A stretch of DNA of 64,000 nucleotides. It comes from Labrys okinawensis (GTDB lineage Bacteria > Pseudomonadota > Alphaproteobacteria > Rhizobiales > Labraceae). This document shows, in pieces, positions 27,724 through 37,142 of this stretch. Both the position numbers and the translations under genes were made by a program. The notes beneath the pieces were generated by a model. That model was not told the DNA's origin and searched no databases. It saw only the letters and a list, made by a program, of their open reading frames with translations. Each line of letters begins with the position of its first letter. Position 1 is the first letter of the stretch. The stretch is from assembly GCF_002982075.1 (NCBI RefSeq), contig NZ_PUEJ01000004.1, positions 646,579 through 710,578 of the forward strand, written 5' to 3'.

Positions 27724-28983
27724 ATGTCCCGGATGCCGCCGCAATCGCCGGCCCGCCTGCCTGCATCATCCTCATCCCTGGTTCTGCTGTCCCTGGTGGT
27801 GCTGATCGGGCTCAACCTGCGTCCCTTCCTGACCGGTCCCGGTCCCCTGCTTCCCGGCATCCAGGCCGATACGGGCCTCGGCTATGGCGGCATCGCGATG
27901 CTGACGCTGCTGCCCATGCTCCTGATGGGGCTCGGCGCCTTCCTGGTGCCCGGGCTGCAGGCCAGGATCGGCACCAGACGGGGCATGCTGTGGGCGCTCA
28001 TCCTTCTGCTTCTGGGATCGCTGCTCCGGCTCTGGTCTCCGGACGGGCTCTCCCTGATTCTGACGGCGGCCCTATGCGGTGCGGGTGTCGCCTTCATCCA
28101 GGCCGCCTTTCCAGGCCTCATCAAGCAGGGTTTCCCGCACAAGGTCGCCGCCGCGACCGGCCTCTACTCGGCCATGATCATGGGCGGCGGTGCCGCGGGT
28201 GCCCAGCTGACGCCGATCCTCGCCCATGGCGGCCAGGACTGGCGGACGGCCCTCGCCTGGCTTGCCCTGCCCGTGGCAATAGCCTTGCTGCTGGCTTGGC
28301 GCGTGCTCGCCGATGGCAGGACCACCCGCCCCGACAGGGGTTTGGTATCGCGCCTGCTCCGTCGTCCGCGCAGCTGGCAATTGATGGCCTGTTTCGGCCT
28401 GGTGAACGGCGGCTATTCCTCCATGGTCGCCTGGCTTGCCCCCTATATGCAGGGGCGCGGCTGGGGCGTGGCGCAAAGCGGCAGCCTGGTAGCCATCATG
28501 GCCGCGGCGCAGGCGGTGGCCGCCCTGATCCTGCCGATCCTGGCCGCGCGCAGCGGTGATCGCCGCCCGTGGCTCTTTCTCACCCTCGCCATGCAGGCAG
28601 CCGGTTTCGGCGGCCTTGCCTTTTTGCCAGGCACCCAGCCTTGGCTGTGGATCATGCTGGGCGGCGCGGGCCTCGGCGGTTGTTTTTCGCTTTGCCTGAT
28701 AACGGCGCTCGACCATCTGCCGCGCCCCGAGGACGCTGGCGCCCTCGCGGCCCTGATGCAGGGCGGCGGCTTCCTCCTCGCCGGCCTCGCTCCCCTGGCG
28801 GTGGCCCTTCTGCAGGGCTGGAGCGGCAGCTTCGCCGAGGGCTGGGTAATGCATCTGGCCTGGGTGGCGGCCGCCGCGCTCATCGCCACGCGTTTCGATC
28901 CGGCAGGCTACGCTGCCGCCATGGGAGCGGATGAAAAACCCGCCATTGCCGCCGGCCATCCGTTGAGGTCGACGGGCGGCTGA
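27724..28983 (+). CDS. MFS transporter of the CynX/NimT type
   Basis: A 419-residue carrier with about 12 membrane segments. The segment LNLRPFLTGPGPLLPGIQADTG is the family's conserved first helix/loop. Related proteins move cyanate or 2-nitroimidazole, but many family members have unknown cargo. ATG 27724 was chosen over an upstream in-frame start that overlaps the ankyrin gene. It is probably cotranscribed with that gene. Confidence 0.82.
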   Translation: MSRMPPQSPARLPASSSSLVLLSLVVLIGLNLRPFLTGPGPLLPGIQADTGLGYGGIAMLTLLPMLLMGLGAFLVPGLQARIGTRRGMLWALILLLLGSLLRLWSPDGLSLILTAALCGAGVAFIQAAFPGLIKQGFPHKVAAATGLYSAMIMGGGAAGAQLTPILAHGGQDWRTALAWLALPVAIALLLAWRVLADGRTTRPDRGLVSRLLRRPRSWQLMACFGLVNGGYSSMVAWLAPYMQGRGWGVAQSGSLVAIMAAAQAVAALILPILAARSGDRRPWLFLTLAMQAAGFGGLAFLPGTQPWLWIMLGGAGLGGCFSLCLITALDHLPRPEDAGALAALMQGGGFLLAGLAPLAVALLQGWSGSFAEGWVMHLAWVAAAALIATRFDPAGYAAAMGADEKPAIAAGHPLRSTGG

Positions 28984-29049
28984 CGCCGCTCGGCTACCGG
29001 ATGGGAGGGCGCAAGCGTCTCTTCGCCGGCGCGGCCTACACCTTGCCCC

Positions 29050-29886
29050 TCACGTGCCGAGCCGCTCGGCGTGCCAGGCAAGGTGATCGTCCATGAAGGT
29101 GGAAATGAAATTGTAGGAGTGGTCGTAGCCCTCCTGCATGCGGAGGGTCAGCTCAATGCCGGCCTTGCGGCAGGCTTCCTCCAGCAGCCAGGGACGCAGC
29201 CCCTCCTGCAGGAAACTGTCCGCCGTGCCCTGGTCGACCAGGAAGGCGTCGAAACGGTGGCCGTCGGCGATCAGGGCCGTGGCGTCATAGGGGCGCCAAG
29301 CCGATTCGTCGGCGCCGAGATATTTTTCCAATGCCGGCCTGGACCAGCCTGCGGTGCTCGGTTGCACGATCGGCGCGAAAGCCGAGCAGCTCCTGTAGCG
29401 CTGCGGATTCTTCAGGGCGATGGTAAGCGCGCCATGGCCCCCCATGGAATGGCCGAAGATCGACTGACGCGCCATGTCGGCCGGAAAACGTTCGCCGATC
29501 AGAGCCGGCAATTCCTGGGTGAGATAGGAATACATGCGGTAGTTGCGGGCAAAGGGCTCTTGCGTGGCGTCGAGATAGAAGCCGGCGCCGGAGCCGAACT
29601 GCCAATTGTCCTTCTCGTCCGGCACGCCTTCCCCACGCGGGCTGGTGTCGGGGCACACCACGATCAGGCCGAGCTCGGCGGCGAGGCGGCGATATTCGCC
29701 CTTGTCCATCACATTCTGATGCGTGCAGGTCAGACCCGACAGATACCACAGCACGGGGCACACACGCTCCGCGGCCTGGGGCGGAACGAAGACCGCGAAG
29801 GTCATCTCGCAATCGCAGCTCGACGAGGCATGGGAATAGACGCCCTGGGTCCCGCCATGCGATCGAGAGGTGGAGATGGTTTTCAT
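29050..29886 (-). CDS. fghA: S-formylglutathione hydrolase
   Basis: A 278-residue esterase-D-family alpha/beta hydrolase that splits S-formylglutathione in formaldehyde detoxification. Nucleophile S147 is in FGHSMGGHGAL; the catalytic acid and base lie in VDQGTAD and YDHSYNFI. The conserved YLSGLTCTHQNVMDKGEY confirms the family. ATG 29886 lies after AAAGG and gives the usual length. The glutathione-dependent formaldehyde dehydrogenase is not in the window. The gene is read toward the left, downstream of glmM. Confidence 0.93.
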   Translation of the reverse strand: MKTISTSRSHGGTQGVYSHASSSCDCEMTFAVFVPPQAAERVCPVLWYLSGLTCTHQNVMDKGEYRRLAAELGLIVVCPDTSPRGEGVPDEKDNWQFGSGAGFYLDATQEPFARNYRMYSYLTQELPALIGERFPADMARQSIFGHSMGGHGALTIALKNPQRYRSCSAFAPIVQPSTAGWSRPALEKYLGADESAWRPYDATALIADGHRFDAFLVDQGTADSFLQEGLRPWLLEEACRKAGIELTLRMQEGYDHSYNFISTFMDDHLAWHAERLGT

Positions 29887-30208
29887 CAGCAAGGCCTTTC
29901 GCTCAAAATCGAGCCGACCATAGCCATCTCCGTCCGCGCGCGTCGAGTTTCGGGCCGGTCGCAGCCCCCGCGCAAAATGCCGCAGCAATGTCGGGCTCGG
30001 AGGGCAAGTGACCTCCTGGAAACCGGGACCGCCAGTGCAAATGGCTCTCGCTCACGCGCAACCCGCACGCAGCACGACCGGCCCTGGCGCCGCTGCATCC
30101 GCAACCAGGCAAACCGGCTTTGCGTTTACGCAAGATCGGATCGCGACATCATGCAGCTTGAGAGTGGCGATCGGCGGGCGGATTCCCTCGAATCCGCCCG
30201 CCGCAATC
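29887..30208. other. Intergenic region without a recognisable gene
   Basis: 322 nt between glmM and the S-formylglutathione hydrolase gene, both on the minus strand. It should hold the promoter of the latter. No convincing coding frame, repeat or terminator was found. Confidence 0.5.
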
Positions 30209-31552
30209 TCACGCGGCGGCCTTGGCGATGGCGTCGATCACCTCGTCCACGGCGGTCTCGACATTCATCGGGTCGTCGGCTTCGGCCATGACGCGGATCA
30301 CCGGCTCGGTGCCGGAGGGACGGATGACGAGGCGCCCGCCATCGCCGAGCTGCTTGCGCGCGCCCTCGATCACAGCGGCGACCTTGGGATCGTCCAGGAC
30401 CTTGCGGCGCCGAATCCGCACATTCTTGAGGATCTGCGGCAGCGGATCGAAGCGGTGGCAGACCTCGCTGACCGGGCGATCGGCCTTCTTGAGCACGGCC
30501 AGCACCTGCAGGGCGGCGACCAGGCCGTCCCCGGTGGTGGCGAAGTCGGACAGGATGATGTGGCCCGACTGCTCGCCGCCGACATTGTAGCCCTGCGCCC
30601 GCATGCGTTCGAGCACGTAGCGGTCGCCCACCGCCGTGCGCTCGAGCTGCAGGCCGAGGCCGCCGAGATAGCGCTCCAGGCCGAGATTGGACATCACCGT
30701 GGCGACGATGCCGGGCTGGGTGAGCTTGCCCTCTTCCTTCCAGTCCGAGGCGACCACCGCCATCAGCTGGTCGCCGTCGATGACCCTGCCCTTCTCGTCG
30801 ACCATGAGGACGCGGTCGGCGTCGCCGTCGAGGGCGATGCCGATATCGCCACGCAGGTCCCGCACCTTCTGGGCGAGTGCCCTCGGCGCGGTCGAGCCGA
30901 CATCGCGGTTGATGTTGAAACCGTCCGGCTCGACACCGATGGTGATCACGTCGGCACCGAGCTCCCACAATGCTTCGGGGGCGACCTTGTAGGCGGCGCC
31001 ATTGGCGCAGTCGACCACCACCCTGAGGCCATCGAGGCGCAATCCGCGCGGCAGGGTGCGCTTGGCGAATTCGATGTAGCGGGCATGCACGTCGTCGATG
31101 CGGCGGGCCCGGCCGAGATCGCGCGAGCCGGCCAGCCGCGACGACAGGTTGGTGTCGATCAGGGCCTCGATGGCACGCTCGGTCTCGTCGGAGAGCTTGA
31201 AGCCGTCGGGGCCGAACAGCTTGATGCCGTTGTCTTCGTAAGGATTGTGCGAGGCCGAGATCATCACACCGATGTCGCAGCGCAGCGAATTGGTGAGCAT
31301 CGCCACGGCGGGGGTGGGCATCGGCCCCAGCAGCATCACGTCGACGCCGACGGCGGTGAAGCCCGCCACCAGGGCATTCTCGATCATATAGCCCGACAGG
31401 CGGGTATCCTTGCCGATCACCACGCGATGGCGGTGCTCGCCGCGCTGGAAGGCGAGGCCGGCCGCCATGCCGACCTTCATCGCCAGTTCCGGCGTAATGA
31501 CACTATTGGCCAGGCCACGGATGCCATCCGTGCCGAAATATTTGCGGCTCAT
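30209..31552 (-). CDS. glmM: Phosphoglucosamine mutase
   Basis: A 447-residue enzyme that converts glucosamine-6-phosphate to glucosamine-1-phosphate, the second step to UDP-GlcNAc. It opens [13 protein letters not shown]; phosphoserine S101 is in [18 protein letters not shown]; the metal loop is [10 protein letters not shown]; the sugar loop GEQSGHII and the phosphate site [12 protein letters not shown] are all present. Length matches the family. It is read after glmS on the same strand with a hairpin between them, so the two steps are linked. Confidence 0.97.
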   Translation of the reverse strand: MSRKYFGTDGIRGLANSVITPELAMKVGMAAGLAFQRGEHRHRVVIGKDTRLSGYMIENALVAGFTAVGVDVMLLGPMPTPAVAMLTNSLRCDIGVMISASHNPYEDNGIKLFGPDGFKLSDETERAIEALIDTNLSSRLAGSRDLGRARRIDDVHARYIEFAKRTLPRGLRLDGLRVVVDCANGAAYKVAPEALWELGADVITIGVEPDGFNINRDVGSTAPRALAQKVRDLRGDIGIALDGDADRVLMVDEKGRVIDGDQLMAVVASDWKEEGKLTQPGIVATVMSNLGLERYLGGLGLQLERTAVGDRYVLERMRAQGYNVGGEQSGHIILSDFATTGDGLVAALQVLAVLKKADRPVSEVCHRFDPLPQILKNVRIRRRKVLDDPKVAAVIEGARKQLGDGGRLVIRPSGTEPVIRVMAEADDPMNVETAVDEVIDAIAKAAA

Positions 31553-31640
31553 GTGATAACCCTGAGATTTCGAGGCATGGCTGCAGCATCTTTCTGCAGA
31601 GCCTCAGTTATTGTTTCCGCGTTACTGATCCAGAAGCATC

Positions 31641-31680
31641 GGGCCGGTCGAACCGCCCTTTTGAAGGGCAATTCCGGCCC
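31641..31680. terminator. Nested hairpin between glmS and glmM
   Basis: Outer arms GGGCCGG (31641-31647) and CCGGCCC (31674-31680) enclose a second perfect hairpin GCCCTT-TTG-AAGGGC (31655-31669). It lies in the 256-nt glmS-glmM gap. It could be a partial terminator, attenuator or RNA-processing site that sets the ratio of the two enzymes. Confidence 0.45.
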
Positions 31681-31808
31681 CATGCCGCGATGTCATGAAC
31701 AAAGCACTGTCATCGCGGGGAATCGCTCTGCTCCGGCTCTGTGTTTCCGCGCAGCCTTGCGATGCAGGGCAGCCCCTTCCATCGCAAGACGCTTTGACGA
31801 TCAGGGGC

Positions 31809-33632
31809 CTACTCGACCGTGACGCTCTTGGCGAGGTTGCGCGGCTGATCGACATCCGCTCCGATCAGCACGGCCGTATGATAAGCCAGCAACTGGATCG
31901 GCACGGAATAGACCAGCGGGGAGACCACCGACGGCATTGCCGGCATCACGATGGTCTTGGCGCCGGGAAGCGCGGCGGCCTTGGCCCCTTCCTCGTCCGT
32001 GATCAGGATGATGCGTCCGCCACGCGCGGCGACTTCCTGCATGTTCGAGACGGTCTTTTCGAAGATCGCATCGAAGGGAGCGATCACCACCACCGGCATG
32101 CTTTCGTCGATGAGGGCGATCGGGCCATGCTTGAGTTCACCCGCTGCATAGCCCTCGGCGTGGATGTAGCTGATTTCCTTGAGTTTCAGCGCGCCTTCCA
32201 GGGCGAGCGGGAAACTCGTGCCACGGCCGAGATAGAGCACGTCCTTCGCCTTGGAAAGGTCGCGCGCGCAGGCCTCGATCTCATGATCGAGGCGGAGGGC
32301 CTCCGCCATCAGGCGCGGTGCCTCGATCAGGGCCCGCACCAGTTCCTTTTCCGCTTCGGGTGTCAGTGTGCCGCGGGCCTTGCCGGCACCGATCGCCAGA
32401 CAGGCCAGCACGGCCAGCTGGCAGGTGAAGGCCTTGGTGGAAGCGACGCCGATTTCCGGTCCGGCGAGCGTGCGCACCATGGCATCCGCCTCACGCGACA
32501 TCGTGGAGGTCGGCACGTTGACGACGGCGAGCGTGTGCTGGCCGTTTTCCTGGCAGTAGCGCAGGGCCGCCATGGTATCGGCGGTCTCGCCCGATTGGGA
32601 GACGAAGAGCGACAATCCGCCCTTTTCGAGCGGCGCTTCGCGGTAGCGGAATTCGGAGGCGATATCGACCTCGACCGGCAGGCGCGCATAGCGCTCGAAC
32701 CAGTATTTCGCCACCTGCCCGGCGAAGGACGCCGTACCGCAGGCCGAAATGGTCAGGCGACTGAGATTCTTCCAATCGAAAGGCAGGCTCGGCAAACGAA
32801 CGGTTTCGCTGGTCATGTCGACCAGGGAAGCCAGGGTGTGGGAAATCACCTCGGGCTGCTCGTGAATCTCCTTGGCCATGAAGTGGCGATAATTGCCCTT
32901 CTCGACGATGGCCGCCGAAATCTCCGCCTTCTGGATCGGACGTTCGACCTGATTGAACTCAGAGTCATAGATCGTTGCGGTGGAGCGGGTAATCACGACA
33001 CTATCGCCATCTTCAAGATAAGCGAAAGTATTCGTCAGTGGACCGAGGGCGATCGCATCCGAGCCCAGGAACATCGCCCCGTTGCCGTATCCGACTGCCA
33101 GCGGCGGCCCCAGCCGGGCGCCGATGATGAGATCGTCCTCCCCCGCGAACAGGAAGCCGAGCGAGAAGGCGCCGCGGATACGCGTGAGGCAGGCCTGCAC
33201 GGCTTCGATCGGCGACAGGCCCCTTTCCAGCTCGCGCGTGACGAAATGCGCGATGACTTCGGAATCCGTCTCAGACTGGAAATCAGCGCCATCTGCGCTC
33301 AATTCGTCCCGTAATTCGCGGAAATTCTCGATGATGCCGTTATGGACGACGGCTACGCGCTCGGTGGCATGCGGATGGGCGTTGTCCTCCGTCGGCCTGC
33401 CATGTGTCGCCCAGCGTGTATGCCCGATGCCGCTGGTGCCCTTGAGTGGCGCCTGGCCGAGCTTGGCCTCGAGATTGACCAGCTTGCCCTCGGCGCGCCG
33501 GCGGACGATGGCTCCGCCCTCCAGGGTCGCAATACCGGCGGAATCATATCCCCGGTATTCCAGTCTTCGCAACGCATCCACCAGCGGCATGGCCACTGAT
33601 TCGTTGCCAAGAACACAAACAATACCACACAT
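31809..33632 (-). CDS. glmS: Glutamine--fructose-6-phosphate aminotransferase (isomerizing)
   Basis: A 607-residue enzyme that makes glucosamine-6-phosphate from fructose-6-phosphate and glutamine. The N-terminal glutaminase starts at the catalytic C2 (MCGIVCVLG), with HTRWATHG. Two SIS isomerase domains follow (SACGTASFAG, SQSGETADTMAAL), and the C-terminus LAKSVTVE is characteristic. ATG 33632 is fixed by the requirement for Cys at position 2, although the frame is open upstream. It probably feeds UDP-GlcNAc to the adjacent polysaccharide genes as well as to peptidoglycan. No glmS ribozyme was recognised upstream. Confidence 0.97.
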   Translation of the reverse strand: MCGIVCVLGNESVAMPLVDALRRLEYRGYDSAGIATLEGGAIVRRRAEGKLVNLEAKLGQAPLKGTSGIGHTRWATHGRPTEDNAHPHATERVAVVHNGIIENFRELRDELSADGADFQSETDSEVIAHFVTRELERGLSPIEAVQACLTRIRGAFSLGFLFAGEDDLIIGARLGPPLAVGYGNGAMFLGSDAIALGPLTNTFAYLEDGDSVVITRSTATIYDSEFNQVERPIQKAEISAAIVEKGNYRHFMAKEIHEQPEVISHTLASLVDMTSETVRLPSLPFDWKNLSRLTISACGTASFAGQVAKYWFERYARLPVEVDIASEFRYREAPLEKGGLSLFVSQSGETADTMAALRYCQENGQHTLAVVNVPTSTMSREADAMVRTLAGPEIGVASTKAFTCQLAVLACLAIGAGKARGTLTPEAEKELVRALIEAPRLMAEALRLDHEIEACARDLSKAKDVLYLGRGTSFPLALEGALKLKEISYIHAEGYAAGELKHGPIALIDESMPVVVIAPFDAIFEKTVSNMQEVAARGGRIILITDEEGAKAAALPGAKTIVMPAMPSVVSPLVYSVPIQLLAYHTAVLIGADVDQPRNLAKSVTVE

Positions 33633-34051
33633 GTGCTCTACCTTATCTTGGTCCGAATCAAAACAATGGTGTTTTCGATTAAGGAACTCTGGATAGAAGG
33701 CATATTCAAAATGCCTTACGTTTTGTAACGACAGGCGTCCGCAACCCGCCCGGCCCAAGGCCGCAGGACGAGTTTTGCCAGACATTCGAGCAAGCTTCCG
33801 GCACCTCACAAGGTGCCCGCCACCCCCAGCCGATTTGTTGTCATGAGGTTGATGGCCGACAGCCAGAATCCGTTGCCGCGACAGGCTGGTGTTGGATTGC
33901 CCACCCTGCGGCAGCCGGTCCGGACACAGCGCCGAAACACATGGAACGGCGACCCGCAATCGAGCCGCTTCATACTTCCCTGCCTCGCAACTGATCACAT
34001 CCCGGTCATAAATGATTCATAAACAGCCAGCCCCATGAACTCAACATACAC

Positions 34052-34073
34052 AATATGGTCAGAATATGGTCAG
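34052..34073 (+). repeat. Tandem 11-bp direct repeat in the AT-rich leader
   Basis: AATATGGTCAG occurs twice with no gap (34052-34062, 34063-34073). Eleven base pairs is one helical turn, so two protein molecules could bind on the same face. This is a candidate control site of the polysaccharide genes. Confidence 0.55.
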
Positions 34074-34110
34074 TGTAAATACAGCATATTTCTTCCGTTA
34101 TACCCATTCC

Positions 34111-34126
34111 GTTCATATAGATGAAC
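34111..34126. promoter_or_regulatory. Dyad GTTCAT-ATAG-ATGAAC
   Basis: A perfect 6-bp inverted repeat with a 4-nt centre, 38 nt past the tandem 11-bp repeat, in the long AT-rich leader. It is a possible operator. No regulator gene is nearby to assign it to. Confidence 0.35.
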
Positions 34127-34726
34127 AAAATGGGGTTTTATCACCCTATTTGCAACCATTCAAATTTGGCTTCACCAATGGGAAAACATTATAAGCTTGC
34201 AATCCATTTTCGATGAGTTTAAAAAGCCGACTCGCTGAGGTTGGCAATGCCATAGGTACTGATGAATCGTGCCGTATGGGGCATTGGTTGAATCGGAGGA
34301 CGGATGGCGAAAGTGCCCTGTGCGCTATCGGTGTTTATGAGCGCAGCAGTTACCTTCGCTCATGCCGCCCACCCAACAGCCAGAGCCCCGACGCATCTTC
34401 GGCTGCGCAGACATTGCTGCGATGCAATATCCGCGAGGGCCGGACGAGGCGAACATTCGGTTCGGTTGCGCATGCTGGTTCACCGCCATGCACTGGAATC
34501 ACCAACCGTCCGGAACGGACAGAGGCCGCCCGAGGGAAAAACAGGAAAGATTGGAATTGTTCACAGAAACAATCCACATTTCCTGCTGTAGACGCCTAGA
34601 CAACAATCAGTTGAAAACCAAATAGTCGCCTTACTTGCGTCATTCTTTTGTAAAGATTCTCAGGTCTTTATGGAATTGATGATTCAGTAGGGAATCTATA
34701 CATGGGCAACCACGGGATAGGCACTA

Positions 34727-36817
34727 TTGAAACCTAACAGATTTCCATCGTCGGAGACCGCCGACGTGCCTTTACTCGCGGTCCATGAAAGCGGCCGCGC
34801 TTGGTTCTCCGCTGCCGACGTCTATTCGCAAGCTGTGCGCGCCGAATGCGCCGACCTGGTCAAGCGTGCCGACAATGTCGAAACCGCCCAGGTCGCGCTG
34901 CCGCGCCTGAAATATCTGCTTTCCCGTTTTCCGGGGGAGCTGGACGTCAATCTCTCCCACGCGCTCGTCGCCGAGATGACCCGTGTCCGTGAGGGCATGC
35001 TGGAACTCTGGACGGACGTCCACGAGAAATTCCCCGACAATTACCGGGCCCTGCAATACCGCCTGCGCTGGCTGTCACGGCACCAGCGCACGGCCGAGGG
35101 GCTCGAAATCCTGGAGCGTCATTATCCGGGCATGCCCTCGGATGTGGACCGGCGCCTCAACAAGGCCGAGCTTCTGGTCGAGCTGCGGGAAATGGCCAGC
35201 GCCAAGGCGCTGTTCGTCTCGACCCTCGCGGATTTCCCGGACTCCAAGACCGCTCCGCTCGTCTATGCCAAGCGGTTGCGCGAATGGGGGGAATTGACCG
35301 AAGCCCTCACGATCCTGGATCGGCTTCTGGCGACCGGACAAGCCCCCAAGAACGCCTCGGCGATGGCCGAGGAACTGCGCAAGGGCATGGAAGTGCTTGA
35401 CCGGCGCGTGCCGGACTGGCGGACATGCGGCATCCCGGCGCGCATCGTGGTGCTGAGAGCGGCCATCGACATCTTCCGCGACCGCTCCGTGCGCCCGGTG
35501 GTGCCTGGGCAGCTCGGCTCCGTCTCCCTGATCACCGGCAGCCTCGGCACTGGCGGGGCGGAGCGCCAGCTTGCCCGCACGGCAGCGCGGCTGGAACGCA
35601 CTCGGCGCGAGAGCGGAAGCATCTCGGGCCGAAAGATCCGAGGCCCCATTCAGGTGGTGGTCAAGTCGCTTAGCCGCGAGAACAATCACGACTTCTTCCT
35701 GCCGATGATCGCCTGCGAGCAGGTCGAAGCCTACCAGATCGACAACATGACCCCGGCCCGCCCGGCCGACCTCGTCGCCGAAGATAGTGATCTGCGGCAT
35801 TTGCTACCCCTGGTGCCAGCCCATGCGGCGTTCGGCACGCAGCGCCTGGTCGAGCATTTTCGCCGGCATGAAACCGATATCGCTTATATCTGGCAGGACG
35901 GCGCCGTGCTGTTCGCCGCGCTGGCGGCACTCGTCGCCGGCGTTCCTCGCATCGTCCTCAATGTGCGCGGCCTGCCCCCGGTCCTGCGGCCGCACCTGTT
36001 CCGCGGCGAATATGAGCCGATGTATCGCGCCCTGGCCCAGATCCCCGGGGTCGAGTTCATGAGCAACAGCCATGCCGCCGCCAAAGCCTATTGCGATTGG
36101 CTCGGCTTGCAGCAGGAGCGTTTCACCATCGTCCACAACGGGGTGGAGCATCTGCCGGCCGATCCGAACGAGACGGACGAGGAGCGCTGGCAGAAATTCG
36201 AGCGCCGCACGGCGGATGCCACCGAGACGATTGGCGGTGTCTTCCGCATCGATGTCGATAAGCGTCCCGAGCTCTGGATCGACTTCGTGCGCGCCTATCA
36301 CGAGACCCGGCCGAATGCCCGCTTCGTCCTGGTCGGCAGCGGGCCGCTGCTGCCGCGGGTGCGCCAGCGCGCCGCCGAACTCGGCATCGCCGACCGGATC
36401 CTGTTCGTGGGCCGTTCGGCCAGCGTCGGCTACTGGTTGGCAAAGATGGATGCCTTCGTGCTGCTGTCGCGCTTCGAGGGCCTGCCGAACGTGCTGATCG
36501 AAGCCCAGCTTGCCGGCATTCCTGTGGTGAGCACGCCGGCGGGCGGCGCCTGCGAAACCTTCACGCCGGGCGTGACGGGGTTGGCCACCGACACGGTCGA
36601 GGCGGTCGATCTGGAAGCCCTGTGCGCCAAGGTGGGCCATGTCATCGACTGGCGCCGCTCGGATCCGAGCCTTGCCGACCGCATCCGGCAAATCGCTTCC
36701 GAACGCTTCTCCACCAGCCTGATGGTGCAGCGAACCGTGGATTTGTTGACGAGCCCGCCGGCGGCGGATCCTCCCGCCGAGCATCCCCGGAAATACAAGA
36801 GAGCCCGAGCCCGCTGA
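34727..36817 (+). CDS. TPR-like / GT4 glycosyltransferase fusion (polysaccharide synthesis)
   Basis: A 696-residue protein. Residues 1-about 250 are helical repeats of TPR character (FPDNYRALQYRLRWLSRH, GLEILERHYPG). Residues about 265-685 form a GT-B glycosyltransferase: the acceptor-side loop is GSLGTGGAERQL, the interdomain region PRIVLNVRGLPPVLRP, the donor region VLVGSGPLLPRVR, and the EX7E motif EGLPNVLIE is followed by GIPVVSTPAGG. It probably adds one sugar to a surface glycan at the cytoplasmic face. It is close to the protein at 40840 (same order, same NVLIEAQ motif). TTG 34727 is the likely start; GTG 34766 is an alternative. A 325-nt AT-rich gap follows. Confidence 0.82.
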   Translation: MKPNRFPSSETADVPLLAVHESGRAWFSAADVYSQAVRAECADLVKRADNVETAQVALPRLKYLLSRFPGELDVNLSHALVAEMTRVREGMLELWTDVHEKFPDNYRALQYRLRWLSRHQRTAEGLEILERHYPGMPSDVDRRLNKAELLVELREMASAKALFVSTLADFPDSKTAPLVYAKRLREWGELTEALTILDRLLATGQAPKNASAMAEELRKGMEVLDRRVPDWRTCGIPARIVVLRAAIDIFRDRSVRPVVPGQLGSVSLITGSLGTGGAERQLARTAARLERTRRESGSISGRKIRGPIQVVVKSLSRENNHDFFLPMIACEQVEAYQIDNMTPARPADLVAEDSDLRHLLPLVPAHAAFGTQRLVEHFRRHETDIAYIWQDGAVLFAALAALVAGVPRIVLNVRGLPPVLRPHLFRGEYEPMYRALAQIPGVEFMSNSHAAAKAYCDWLGLQQERFTIVHNGVEHLPADPNETDEERWQKFERRTADATETIGGVFRIDVDKRPELWIDFVRAYHETRPNARFVLVGSGPLLPRVRQRAAELGIADRILFVGRSASVGYWLAKMDAFVLLSRFEGLPNVLIEAQLAGIPVVSTPAGGACETFTPGVTGLATDTVEAVDLEALCAKVGHVIDWRRSDPSLADRIRQIASERFSTSLMVQRTVDLLTSPPAADPPAEHPRKYKRARAR

Positions 36818-37142
36818 CCCCTTCCAGCCGGGGGCATGCTGCCGCTGGCGACAAGGGACCAGTCACACCATAAGACGGGCAGTAAATATTTAAATCGCAA
36901 TGAAATTGCGCTTTTTATAATTACTGTAACTATAGTGTCAGATATTTGCAATGTAATGTCGTTTACTAATATTTAATATCGCCATTATGCTGCCAAACTC
37001 AGATGCTGTATTGGCCACCTGGCCCAAAAAGACACACTGATTTGTACCAACACTTCTGATCATCTCAGCGTGATCAGATCAATTGATCACATGTGTGATC
37101 GCCGCGTGCCTGCCCAGGCAAATATGACGAGTGAGATAGAAG
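36818..37142. promoter_or_regulatory. AT-rich intergenic region with clustered GATCA palindromes
   Basis: 325 nt, strongly AT-rich from about 36875 to 37000. Just before the next gene lie overlapping palindromes: TGATCA (37071-37076), GATCAATTGATC (37077-37088) and GATCACA-TG-TGTGATC (37085-37100). They sit 43-72 nt upstream of the start codon at 37143, a usual operator or activator position. This marks the likely promoter of the downstream operon. No gene is seen. Confidence 0.5.

Larger units (their letters stand above)
33633..34726. other. Long AT-rich intergenic region ahead of the polysaccharide locus
   Basis: 1,094 nt without a convincing gene; short open frames here show no codon bias or start signals. 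From about 34010 to 34300 and 34560 to 34720 the base composition is clearly AT-richer than the surrounding genes. It must hold the glmS promoter (leftward) and the first glycosyltransferase promoter (rightward). A hairpin AAGGCAT-ATTCAAA-ATGCCTT lies at 33697-33717 in the glmS leader, a tandem 11-bp repeat at 34052-34073 and a dyad at 34111-34126. Confidence 0.6.

Noticed and set aside
33633..34000. glmS ribozyme upstream of glmS
   Set aside because: No conserved ribozyme core was recognised, and that element is mainly a feature of Gram-positive bacteria.
34213..34599. 128-codon frame in the AT-rich leader
   Set aside because: No ribosome-binding site, no codon bias like the neighbours, several competing short frames, and no recognisable domain.
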